The notes under the pieces: generated by a model
Told to the model about the DNA's origin: nothing
Databases searched by the model: none
What the model saw: the letters and a program-made list of their open reading frames with translations, nothing else
Part shown: in pieces, positions 16,627 through 24,027 of the stretch
How the letters are laid out: the number at the start of each line of letters is the position of its first letter
How positions within the stretch are numbered: the stretch's first letter is position 1
Translations under genes and position numbers: made by a program
Assembly: GCA_020723165.1 (NCBI GenBank)
Contig: DYJK01000001.1
Location: 30,038 to 94,037, forward strand
From: Melioribacter roseus
Lineage (GTDB): Bacteria > Bacteroidota > Ignavibacteria > Ignavibacteriales > Melioribacteraceae
Direction of reading: 5' to 3'
Length of the DNA: 64,000 nucleotides

Positions 16627-16875
16627 ATGACAAATCATTTTGAAGATGCATTGGTTAAAGATATCTATTCAAAAAATTCATTGAAAAGCGGTAATCTTAT
16701 TAAGTCATCTGACATACAATTTAATGGTTTTGCTAAAATTACATTGGAAAATGAAGATCACGATGATGTAAAGATTTACTTAAAGAAGGATGCAAATGAT
16801 GCGGTTAAAGAAATTAAGTTTGTTTGTACTTGCGGTCAAACCAAAAGTATTGTACTAGATTATTCTGAAGAATAA
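16627..16875 (+). CDS. Small conserved-looking protein with CxC motif at the end of the che operon
   Basis: 82 residues starting directly after the cheB stop codon, so it is translationally coupled. It is predicted to be soluble with a beta-rich second half. FVCTCGQTKSIVLDY contains a CxCG motif that could bind metal or form a redox pair, but there are too few cysteines for a standard zinc finger. I do not recognise a family. Its position points to an accessory role in chemotaxis. Confidence 0.6.
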   Translation: MTNHFEDALVKDIYSKNSLKSGNLIKSSDIQFNGFAKITLENEDHDDVKIYLKKDANDAVKEIKFVCTCGQTKSIVLDYSEE

Positions 16876-16948
16876 TTCACAGGTGTTCATATTTAGCCAA
16901 TCTTTCAGCAATTCCTTTTAACATTTCAAGAAAAAACAGAATTTATCT

Positions 16949-16965
16949 CTGGCACTCCATTTGGG
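16949..16965 (+). promoter_or_regulatory. Sigma54-like promoter of the flgB operon
   Basis: TGGCAC-N5-TTGGG with TGG at 16950-16952 and TTG at 16961-16963. The -24 box is perfect and the GG-to-G spacing is exact; the -12 GC is changed to GG. The predicted start is near 16976, 17 nt before flgB. Confidence 0.55.
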
Positions 16966-16992
16966 AGATATATCGAAAAGCCCAAATAGAGT

Positions 16993-17385
16993 ATGTCATC
17001 AATTAAATTGCTTGAAAATCTATTAGACTATTGTTCGGTTAAGAATAAAGTCATAGCAAAAAATATTTCTAATGTAGGCACAGAAGGTTATAAACGCGAA
17101 GATGTTGCATTTAAGAACCTTCTCGAGGAAAATACAAATTCTTCCCTTAAAATTTCCAGCCAGAAACATTTAGGTTCAGTCGGCACACCTACTGAAAGTA
17201 ATAATCCATTTGATATTGTTTATGATGAGAATGCTGAAACTACTTCGGGAATCAACAACGTGAACATTGAACAAGAAATGTCAGAACTTGCAGAGAATAC
17301 ACTGAGGTTCAAATTTGCTTCGAGAAAAGTCGGTGATTATTACAGAGGCATTCAAAATGTAATTAGAGGAGGAGGGCGGCTTTGA
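16993..17385 (+). CDS. flgB: Flagellar proximal rod protein FlgB
   Basis: 130 residues, the usual FlgB length. The N-terminal rod motif is present (VIAKNISNVGTEGYKRE, the SNxxTxGY-type signature of axial proteins), as is a C-terminal helix used for heptad packing. It forms the proximal rod with FlgC and FlgF through the MS ring. It is first gene of a long operon (flgB to flgE) behind a sigma54-like promoter, and overlaps flgC by four bases. Confidence 0.92.
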   Translation: MSSIKLLENLLDYCSVKNKVIAKNISNVGTEGYKREDVAFKNLLEENTNSSLKISSQKHLGSVGTPTESNNPFDIVYDENAETTSGINNVNIEQEMSELAENTLRFKFASRKVGDYYRGIQNVIRGGGRL

Positions 17386-17882
17386 AAGAATTAGGAAGTT
17401 TATTCGGTTTGGGTATTAGCGCAAGAGGGATGGGTATTCAAAGAAAAAAGATGGAACTCATTTCACAAAACATTGCCAATGCCGATTCAGTTAGAAATAC
17501 AAACGGACAGCCGTACCAGCGTAAAGTTCTTAATGTACAGCAAGAACAAGACAGTTTTGCGGCTAATCTTTCTGTTGAGGGACAATTATTAAAATTAAAT
17601 AGAAGCAACTCAAATCATTTTAGTACGAATAGTTCTGAATCAATTGCTTTGCCCGAAATGAAAAGCGACTTAAATATAAGCGAAACAATTGATCAAAAAC
17701 CGGGTGAAGTAGTTTTTATGCCCGAACATCCAGACGCCGATGAAAAAGGTTATGTGCAGATGTCCAATGTTAATGTTATTAACGAGATGGTAGATATGAT
17801 AGCAGCAACAAGAAGTTACGAAGCAAATCTTACGGCACTCAACTCATCCAAACAAATGATTAAAGATTCACTGGAGATATAA
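17382..17882 (+). CDS. flgC: Flagellar rod protein FlgC
   Basis: 166 residues from TTG 17382, preceded by a strong GGAGGAGGG ribosome site. The N-terminal LISQNIANADSVRNTNGQPYQRK and the C-terminal VNVINEMVDMIAATRSYEANL are FlgC signatures. It polymerises in the rod between FlgB and the distal rod. A TTG start overlapping the flgB stop implies coupled translation. Confidence 0.94.
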   Translation: MKELGSLFGLGISARGMGIQRKKMELISQNIANADSVRNTNGQPYQRKVLNVQQEQDSFAANLSVEGQLLKLNRSNSNHFSTNSSESIALPEMKSDLNISETIDQKPGEVVFMPEHPDADEKGYVQMSNVNVINEMVDMIAATRSYEANLTALNSSKQMIKDSLEI

Positions 17883-17883
17883 C

Positions 17884-18117
17884 ATGACGGTTAATACAAA
17901 TTCATTCGGTAATTACAGTACAAGTTACGTGAACAAAACAACACACAAAGTTCAAACTGAAACCGCCTCACAAGAAAAAGTTACAAACGAAGAGAAAGCT
18001 TTTTTTGCCAAGATGTATCCATCTAAACAAGAAGAGATTATGAGTTATGAATTTTACAATTCAAAGGGAAAAGTAGCCGGCGTTTCGCTTGGTTCTGTAA
18101 TTGATAAGAGAGGTTAA
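17884..18117 (+). CDS. Unknown 77-residue protein between flgC and fliE
   Basis: A small hydrophilic protein one base after flgC and one base before fliE, without signal peptide or membrane segment. The N-terminal 30 residues are rich in Ser/Thr/Asn and look disordered, like secreted axial proteins. The C-terminal half (EEKAFFAKMYPSKQEEIMSY) is helical. It does not resemble FlgM or known rod components. Tight placement inside the rod gene block suggests a lineage-specific flagellar part or chaperone. Confidence 0.6.
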   Translation: MTVNTNSFGNYSTSYVNKTTHKVQTETASQEKVTNEEKAFFAKMYPSKQEEIMSYEFYNSKGKVAGVSLGSVIDKRG

Positions 18118-18118
18118 T

Positions 18119-18406
18119 ATGCAGATAGAAGGACTGGGAAATTTAATTCCCGATTTAACAAATCAAACAAAAAAAGTTTTACCGGAATCGGGTTTTACCG
18201 AAACTTTTTCAGAACTTATTCAGAATGTGAATGAAGCTCAAAAGGATTCGGAACAATCAGTAAAAGATTTTGTTGCCGGTAACGGTGTTGAACTTCACGA
18301 AGTTATGATTGCCGGTGAGAAAGCAAAAACTAGTCTTGAACTGCTGATGGAAATCCGCAACAAAGCAGTTGACATGTACAAAGAATTAACAAGGATGCCC
18401 GTATAA
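18119..18406 (+). CDS. fliE: Flagellar hook-basal body protein FliE
   Basis: 95 residues from ATG 18119, chosen over TTG 18101 because AGAGAGG sits just upstream. The C-terminal part (GVELHEVMIAGEKAKTSLEL, then RNKAVDMYKEL) is the conserved FliE region that joins the MS ring to the rod and is the first exported component. It lies in the standard order flgB-flgC-(x)-fliE-fliF. Confidence 0.92.
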   Translation: MQIEGLGNLIPDLTNQTKKVLPESGFTETFSELIQNVNEAQKDSEQSVKDFVAGNGVELHEVMIAGEKAKTSLELLMEIRNKAVDMYKELTRMPV

Positions 18407-18408
18407 TT

Positions 18409-20010
18409 ATGAATTCAAATCCATTTCAAGCATTGTTAGGTATTATCAGCAAGTTAAATCCAAAACAAAAATTTATGATGATCGGCGGTATTATTCTTAC
18501 CGTCGGGTTATTGATCATACTTTTATTTTTTATGAATGAGCCGAATTACTCCACACTATATTCGGGATTATCTGCTGATGATGCATCAAAAGTCGTTGAT
18601 TATTTAGGAAGCCAGAAGGTTCCTTATAAAATTGATGACAACGGACAAACCATAAAAGTTGCAAAAGAAGAAGTGTACGAAACAAGATTAGCGCTTGCCG
18701 GCAGAGGTATTCCAAGTTCAGGTTTTATCGGCTACGAGATATTTGATAAAACCACAATGGGTATGTCCGAATTTATGCAGAAGCTAAACTACAAGAGAGC
18801 TTTGGAAGGTGAGTTGGCAAGAACTATTGCACAGTTAGAAGGAGTTTCAGGTGTACGTGTTCATATTGTAATTCCTCAAAAAACAATTTTCAGGGAAGAA
18901 GAAAAACTTCCATCTGCCTCTGTTGTTCTGAAACTAAAAAACAATTCCTCACTTAGTAAAGAAAATATTACATCGATTGTAAATTTAATTTGCGGAAGTG
19001 TTGAAGGACTACCTGGATCTAAGGTTTCTATAATCGATACCCAGGGAAGAATTTTATCGAACGAATCCGAAGAGGGACCGCTTGCATATGCTTCTTCAAA
19101 ACAATATGAAATAAAACAATCTGTAGAAAATTATCTTGCTAAAAAAGCACAAGCCATTCTGGATAATGTTGTTGGTTACGGGAATGCAATGGTTCAGATA
19201 AATGCTGATTTGAATTTTGATCAAGTTGAAAAAACAATGGAACAATACGATCCCGAATCACAGGTGGCTATAAGCGAGCAGACTATTAAATCAAACAATC
19301 TCGGGTTAACCTCGAGCGATTCAACCAACCAGGCAAATGAAAATTCGTTAACCAATTACGAGATAAGTAAAACAATACAAAAAGTAGTTGAGGGGAGCGG
19401 CAATATACAAAGGTTAAGTGTTGCTGCCGTAGTAAATGATATTCCTAAAAAGATAACCAAAGGGAATAAAACGGAAACCGTATTTGAACCGAGATCGCAA
19501 GAGCAGCTTAAAAAGCTCGAAGAAATTATTAAGAATGCTGTCGGTATTGATATAAATAGGGAAGATCAGTTTTCGTTAGTCAGCATTCCGTTTGAAGAAA
19601 GACAAGTTGAAGAGATCCCGGTTGAAGAAAGTAATTCCTTGATGCCTAATCCAAATGAAATGATAAACTTAGTGTTTATAGTTTTTGCGATAATAGCTTC
19701 ACTTTTTGTTTTAAAAAGCTTGATGAAGAAACTTAAGAGCGAGAAAATTGTGATTGGAACATTTAATGCCGGGGAATTAGCTGTGGCATCACCGGCACCT
19801 TCGTTACAGCCTAGGGCCGAAGCCGCATTCCCACATCAACTTAACATTCCGAAGAAAAAAGTTTTACCACTCGGTGATATAGAAGATGAAATTTCCGATG
19901 AAGCATTATTAAAGAAAAACCAGCAAGAAAAAATTGTTAACTATGTTGCAAAAAATCCAATAGATGCAGCTAAACTAATAAATGCATGGATGCACGAAGA
20001 TGAAATCTGA
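18409..20010 (+). CDS. fliF: Flagellar MS-ring protein FliF
   Basis: 533 residues with two membrane spans (about 24-44 and 418-438). Between them the periplasmic ring-building motifs are present: YSTLYSGLSADDASKVVDYL, TRLALAGRGIPSSG, LNYKRALEGELARTIAQL and VVLKLKN. The cytoplasmic tail ends in a helix (PIDAAKLINAWM) that binds FliG. It forms the inner-membrane ring on which the rotor and export gate assemble. Confidence 0.96.
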   Translation: MNSNPFQALLGIISKLNPKQKFMMIGGIILTVGLLIILLFFMNEPNYSTLYSGLSADDASKVVDYLGSQKVPYKIDDNGQTIKVAKEEVYETRLALAGRGIPSSGFIGYEIFDKTTMGMSEFMQKLNYKRALEGELARTIAQLEGVSGVRVHIVIPQKTIFREEEKLPSASVVLKLKNNSSLSKENITSIVNLICGSVEGLPGSKVSIIDTQGRILSNESEEGPLAYASSKQYEIKQSVENYLAKKAQAILDNVVGYGNAMVQINADLNFDQVEKTMEQYDPESQVAISEQTIKSNNLGLTSSDSTNQANENSLTNYEISKTIQKVVEGSGNIQRLSVAAVVNDIPKKITKGNKTETVFEPRSQEQLKKLEEIIKNAVGIDINREDQFSLVSIPFEERQVEEIPVEESNSLMPNPNEMINLVFIVFAIIASLFVLKSLMKKLKSEKIVIGTFNAGELAVASPAPSLQPRAEAAFPHQLNIPKKKVLPLGDIEDEISDEALLKKNQQEKIVNYVAKNPIDAAKLINAWMHEDEI

Positions 20011-21037
20011 AATTCAATCTAAAGACAGCCGTTTGGTAGATGTAAACGGTGTACAAAAAGCAGCAATGCTGATGGTTGCACTTAATGTTGAAGCTGCCTC
20101 CGCTGTATTCAAATATCTCGACCCGATCGATATAGAAATACTTTCTGCCGAAATTACTAAAGTCAAAAATATTCCTTCTAAGACAGTTGATGGTGTAGTA
20201 GATGAATTTTATAACATGGTTACAGCACGCGAATACGTTCTTGAAGGAGGGCTTGACTACGCACAAGCACTACTTGAAAAAAGTTTCGGCATTCCAAAAG
20301 CAGTTGAAATAATTGATAAAGTAAAACGATTAACTACACTTAAAGGTTTTGATGTACTCAAAAAAGCTGAACCGGCACAGTTAATTAATTTTTTAAACAA
20401 GGAACATCCCCAAACAATGGCACTTATTCTTTCCCAGCTTAGTCCGGACCAAACAGCGAATGCTCTAAAAGAATTACCGGAAGAGATGAGGATTGAAGTT
20501 GCCTATCGTATAGCCACGCTTGGTAAAATTGCACCGCAAACATTAAAACAAATCGAGCATGTGGTGGATGATATTGCCGGTCTGTCTATGAGCCAATCGG
20601 TCGGTAAACTTGGCGGTGCTAAATGTCTTGCCGGTATCTTGAACAGACTGAATGTTTCCCTTACAAAAGATATCTTGTTAAAGATGGAAGAGAAAGATGC
20701 CGAGACAACCTACGAAGTGAAGAGATTAATGTTCATCTTTGACGAAATTATAAATATATCCGATAAAGATATTCAGAAGATTCTCAGGGAAGTTGATAGA
20801 AAAGATCTTGCCTTCTCTCTTAAAATATCCGACGAACGGCTTAAAGAAAAGATTTTCAAAAATATGTCCGAGCGTGCCGCCGATCTGCTTAAAGAAGAAT
20901 TGCAATACATGGGAATGGTAAAACTAAAAGAGGTTGAAGCAGCACAAGCGAGAATAATCGACATTATTAAAGCTTTAGAAGAAGCCGGACAAATATCGCT
21001 GAACTTAAGAGGAGGACCGGAGGAAGTTTATGTCTAA
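20000..21037 (+). CDS. fliG: Flagellar motor switch protein FliG
   Basis: 345 residues from ATG 20000 (ATG 19982 is an alternative that overlaps fliF by 29 bases). The N domain (VQKAAMLMVALNVEAASAVF) binds FliF. The middle domain has the EHPQTMALILSQL motif that binds FliM. The C domain carries charged residues facing the stator (DKDIQKILREVDRKDLAFSLK). It transmits stator torque to the rotor. Confidence 0.96.
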   Translation: MKSEIQSKDSRLVDVNGVQKAAMLMVALNVEAASAVFKYLDPIDIEILSAEITKVKNIPSKTVDGVVDEFYNMVTAREYVLEGGLDYAQALLEKSFGIPKAVEIIDKVKRLTTLKGFDVLKKAEPAQLINFLNKEHPQTMALILSQLSPDQTANALKELPEEMRIEVAYRIATLGKIAPQTLKQIEHVVDDIAGLSMSQSVGKLGGAKCLAGILNRLNVSLTKDILLKMEEKDAETTYEVKRLMFIFDEIINISDKDIQKILREVDRKDLAFSLKISDERLKEKIFKNMSERAADLLKEELQYMGMVKLKEVEAAQARIIDIIKALEEAGQISLNLRGGPEEVYV

Positions 21038-21653
21038 TGTTCTCCGCTTGAATTCTAAACCTAAACTTAATATTAAAAACAGCGGCTCGTTAAATACTTT
21101 TACACAAGAAGAAGAAACAATTTCCGTAAAAAAACAAATTGAAGATGCCTATAACAAAGGATTAATAGACGGGCATCAAAAATTAAAGTTAGAACTTGAT
21201 AAAGAATACACTGACAAACTTTATAAAAAATATGAAGAAGTTTACCATGTACTTGAAGCGTATGATCAAAAAATAGAAGAATATGAAAAAGGATTTGAAA
21301 AACTAGTTATTGATACAGCATTTGAATTAGCTAAAAAAATCGTTCAAAGAGATGTAGTTGATAATACAATAATAAATGAAACAGTAAGCCGGGCAATTAC
21401 AAAAGTTATCGGTGCCAACGAAGTCCGGATTAAAATGAACCCCTCGGATGTGGAACAAATCGATGTTAACAGTAGAAATCTTATCAACAGCAGTTCTTTC
21501 AACAAAATAAAGTTTGAAGGTGACGAGAGAATTGAAATTGGCGGCTGCCTTATTGAAACAGAGATAGGAAACGTTGACGCGAGAATTTCTACACAGTTGG
21601 AAGAATTAAGAAGAAAACTTGAAGAAAGCATAGAGAACAGAAAACCATCATGA
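21030..21653 (+). CDS. fliH: Flagellar export ATPase regulator FliH
   Basis: 207 residues. The N-terminal region is polar, the middle is a long coiled coil (about 30-90), and the C-terminal domain (ELAKKIVQRDVVDNTIINETVSRAI, then GGCLIETEIGNVDARIS) is the FliH/VirB-like regulator domain. It holds FliI at the base of the export apparatus. It overlaps fliG by eight bases and fliI by four. Confidence 0.9.
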   Translation: MSNVLRLNSKPKLNIKNSGSLNTFTQEEETISVKKQIEDAYNKGLIDGHQKLKLELDKEYTDKLYKKYEEVYHVLEAYDQKIEEYEKGFEKLVIDTAFELAKKIVQRDVVDNTIINETVSRAITKVIGANEVRIKMNPSDVEQIDVNSRNLINSSSFNKIKFEGDERIEIGGCLIETEIGNVDARISTQLEELRRKLEESIENRKPS

Positions 21654-22981
21654 TAGCAGTTGATGAAATACTCGATCGATACCGTGTTGTGATAAATAAA
21701 TCCGAATCAATTAAGGTGAACGGTAAAGTTTTGGATGTCATCGGTCTTGTGATTGTATCGGCGGGACCCAATGCTGTAATGGGGGAAATCTGTTCAGTTG
21801 TTGATCAAAACGGAAAAGAATTATGCAAAGCGGAAGTAGTCGGTTTTAAGAACGGCAAAGTATTATCGATAGCTATTGGTGAAGTAAATAATATTTCACC
21901 GGCATGTGAAATTAAAGCATCGGGAAAGAGATTTAGTGTGGGTCTTGGAAAGGAATTGCTCGGAAGAGTTATAGATGGTTTGGGAAATCCAATGGACGGT
22001 AAAGGTGAGATCAATTATTCTTCATTTAGGGAAGCATATAGAGAACCGCCCAATCCGCTCCATAGAAAAAGAATCACCACACCAATTCAAACCGGTGTAA
22101 GAACAATCGATGGTCTTTTAACAATCGGTAAAGGTCAGCGTATTGGAATTTTTGCCGGCAGCGGTGTTGGTAAAAGTGTAACACTTGGAATGATTGCAAG
22201 AAATACAAGCGCTGATGTTAATGTTATTATATTGATTGGCGAAAGAGGGAGAGAGGTACGTGAATTTATCGAAAAAGATCTTGGCCTGGAAGGTCTTGCA
22301 CGTTCTGTTGTTGTTGTGGCTACGAGCGATAAATCTCCGCTTGTTAGAATGAAAGCCGCTTATGTAGGGACGACCATAGCAGAATATTATCGAGACCTCG
22401 GCATGAATGTTATGTTAATGATGGATTCAGTTACACGTTTCGCAATGGCACAAAGAGAAATTGGATTGACAATCGGTGAACCGCCGACATCGAAAGGATA
22501 CACTCCTTCAGTTTTTGCGTTGCTGCCCAAATTACTGGAACGCGCCGGTAATTCCGATAAAGGTTCCATCACCGGCGTATATACAGTGCTGGTTGATGGT
22601 GACGATATGGTTGAGCCAATCGCTGATGCGGTCCGTTCAATTCTTGACGGGCATATTGTTCTTTCGCGTAAACTTGCTAATAAAGGACACTACCCGGCAA
22701 TCGATACTCTGCAGAGTGTAAGCAGAGTAATGCCTGATATAATTGACCAGGAACATAACAAACGGGTTATGCACTTCAACGAGATTCTTGCAACATACCG
22801 GGAAGCCGAGGACCTTATAAATATTGGTGCATATGTTAAAGGGAGTAACCCGGCTATAGATAGATCAATTTCTAAAATATCGCAGTTGAAAACGTTTCTT
22901 AAACAAGATATCCTGGAAAAAGCAGCATATAACGATACGATCTATAAACTTAATCATATAATCGATTTGAATTTACAATAA
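21650..22981 (+). CDS. fliI: Flagellar export ATPase FliI
   Basis: 443 residues, F1-beta-like ATPase. Walker A AGSGVGKS lies near residues 168-175, Walker B in VMLMMDSVTRFAMAQREI, and the family motif in VVVATSDKSPLVRMKAAY. It drives substrate unfolding and delivery to the FlhA/FlhB gate with FliH and FliJ. Length and order fliH-fliI-fliJ are standard. Confidence 0.97.
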   Translation: MIAVDEILDRYRVVINKSESIKVNGKVLDVIGLVIVSAGPNAVMGEICSVVDQNGKELCKAEVVGFKNGKVLSIAIGEVNNISPACEIKASGKRFSVGLGKELLGRVIDGLGNPMDGKGEINYSSFREAYREPPNPLHRKRITTPIQTGVRTIDGLLTIGKGQRIGIFAGSGVGKSVTLGMIARNTSADVNVIILIGERGREVREFIEKDLGLEGLARSVVVVATSDKSPLVRMKAAYVGTTIAEYYRDLGMNVMLMMDSVTRFAMAQREIGLTIGEPPTSKGYTPSVFALLPKLLERAGNSDKGSITGVYTVLVDGDDMVEPIADAVRSILDGHIVLSRKLANKGHYPAIDTLQSVSRVMPDIIDQEHNKRVMHFNEILATYREAEDLINIGAYVKGSNPAIDRSISKISQLKTFLKQDILEKAAYNDTIYKLNHIIDLNLQ

Positions 22982-22987
22982 CGATCC

Positions 22988-23425
22988 ATGAAAAAATTTG
23001 TTTTCGAATTTGATTCGGTGATAAGGATAAAAGAAGTTCTTGAAAAAAAAGTGATGAAGGAGATTTCGCTTATAGACAAAGAAATAGTACAGTCGGTTCA
23101 GAAACAAAAATCATTGGTTGAAAAAAAAAGTGAATTACATAGAAACATTAACAGCGGCAGCATAAAAGTTTATGAATACCGAAGTGCTAAATCTCATATA
23201 AAAATTTTAGAGAAAGAAGTAATTAACTACGAAAAGAAAATTGAGGAATTAAAAAACAGAAAAGAACAAAAGAGAATTGAACTGGTTCAAAAGAAAAAGG
23301 AATTGAAAATATTTGAGACACTCAAGGAAAATAAAAAAGAAGAATTTCTTTTCGATTATAATAGGGAAGAATTAAAACAATTGAATGAATTAGCAATAAA
23401 TAATTTTATAAGGAAAGAGAAATGA
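22988..23425 (+). CDS. fliJ: Flagellar export protein FliJ
   Basis: 145 residues, almost entirely a charged two-helix coiled coil (Lys/Glu rich, repeated KKxEL patterns), directly after fliI. FliJ proteins diverge strongly in sequence, so the call rests on length, coiled-coil fold and position. It links FliI to FlhA and activates the proton-driven export gate. Confidence 0.85.
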   Translation: MKKFVFEFDSVIRIKEVLEKKVMKEISLIDKEIVQSVQKQKSLVEKKSELHRNINSGSIKVYEYRSAKSHIKILEKEVINYEKKIEELKNRKEQKRIELVQKKKELKIFETLKENKKEEFLFDYNREELKQLNELAINNFIRKEK

Positions 23426-24027
23426 AAGAGAAGCTGATATACGCTGCGTCATTTACTTTCGCATTTTTACTTGTAACCGGTGCTATGTACTACGGAGCTT
23501 CATCATACAAAAATATATTTACGTTCGACTTTTCCCCCGTTATAGCAGAGATTAAAGCAAATAAGCCTGATGTATTAAAAGTAAGTATTGATCCTAAAGA
23601 CATTGCCAAACTCAAAAATGAATTGCTTGACAGCTTAAAGTCTTTCAACGATTACCAGGCATACGATACAGCATCATTTCATTTGAGGGATTCATCGATA
23701 GTTGATAGTATTAAAATACTTTTGGATGAAGTTAAAAAACTTAAAGCACAGCAAGCTTCACCTATAACGACCATTGTCCCGGCTCTAAATGTTGAACCGG
23801 AATCGGTGAAGCAGACAGTTAAAACGGATAGTACATATAACAAATGGATCAAAAATTCCGTTAAACTTTACGAAGCAATGGATACAAAAAAAGCCGCTAA
23901 AATAATCCTTAGTTATTCCGATAATACAGCAAGGGATATATTATTTTCTATGAAGAAAAAGAAAGCAGCAGAAATTATAGCAGAGCTAAAACCAGAAATT
24001 GCCAGCAGAATAGTAAGTGTACAATGA
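23422..24027 (+). CDS. MotE-like motor chaperone with MgtE-N-like domain
   Basis: 201 residues with one N-terminal membrane span (about 7-25), a predicted periplasmic stalk with coiled coil (about 85-105), and a C-terminal helical domain: YEAMDTKKAAKIILSYSDNTARDILFSMKKKKAAEIIAEL, in two near-repeats, as in the MgtE intracellular N domain family found next to fliJ. In other bacteria MotE stabilises the stator protein MotC. Here a fliJ-fliK location and topology fit MotE; partner identity is inferred. Confidence 0.72.
   Translation: MKEKLIYAASFTFAFLLVTGAMYYGASSYKNIFTFDFSPVIAEIKANKPDVLKVSIDPKDIAKLKNELLDSLKSFNDYQAYDTASFHLRDSSIVDSIKILLDEVKKLKAQQASPITTIVPALNVEPESVKQTVKTDSTYNKWIKNSVKLYEAMDTKKAAKIILSYSDNTARDILFSMKKKKAAEIIAELKPEIASRIVSVQ

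Noticed and set aside
16627-18117. FlgM anti-sigma factor among the small unknown proteins
   Set aside because: Neither small protein has the FlgM C-terminal sigma-binding helices pattern.
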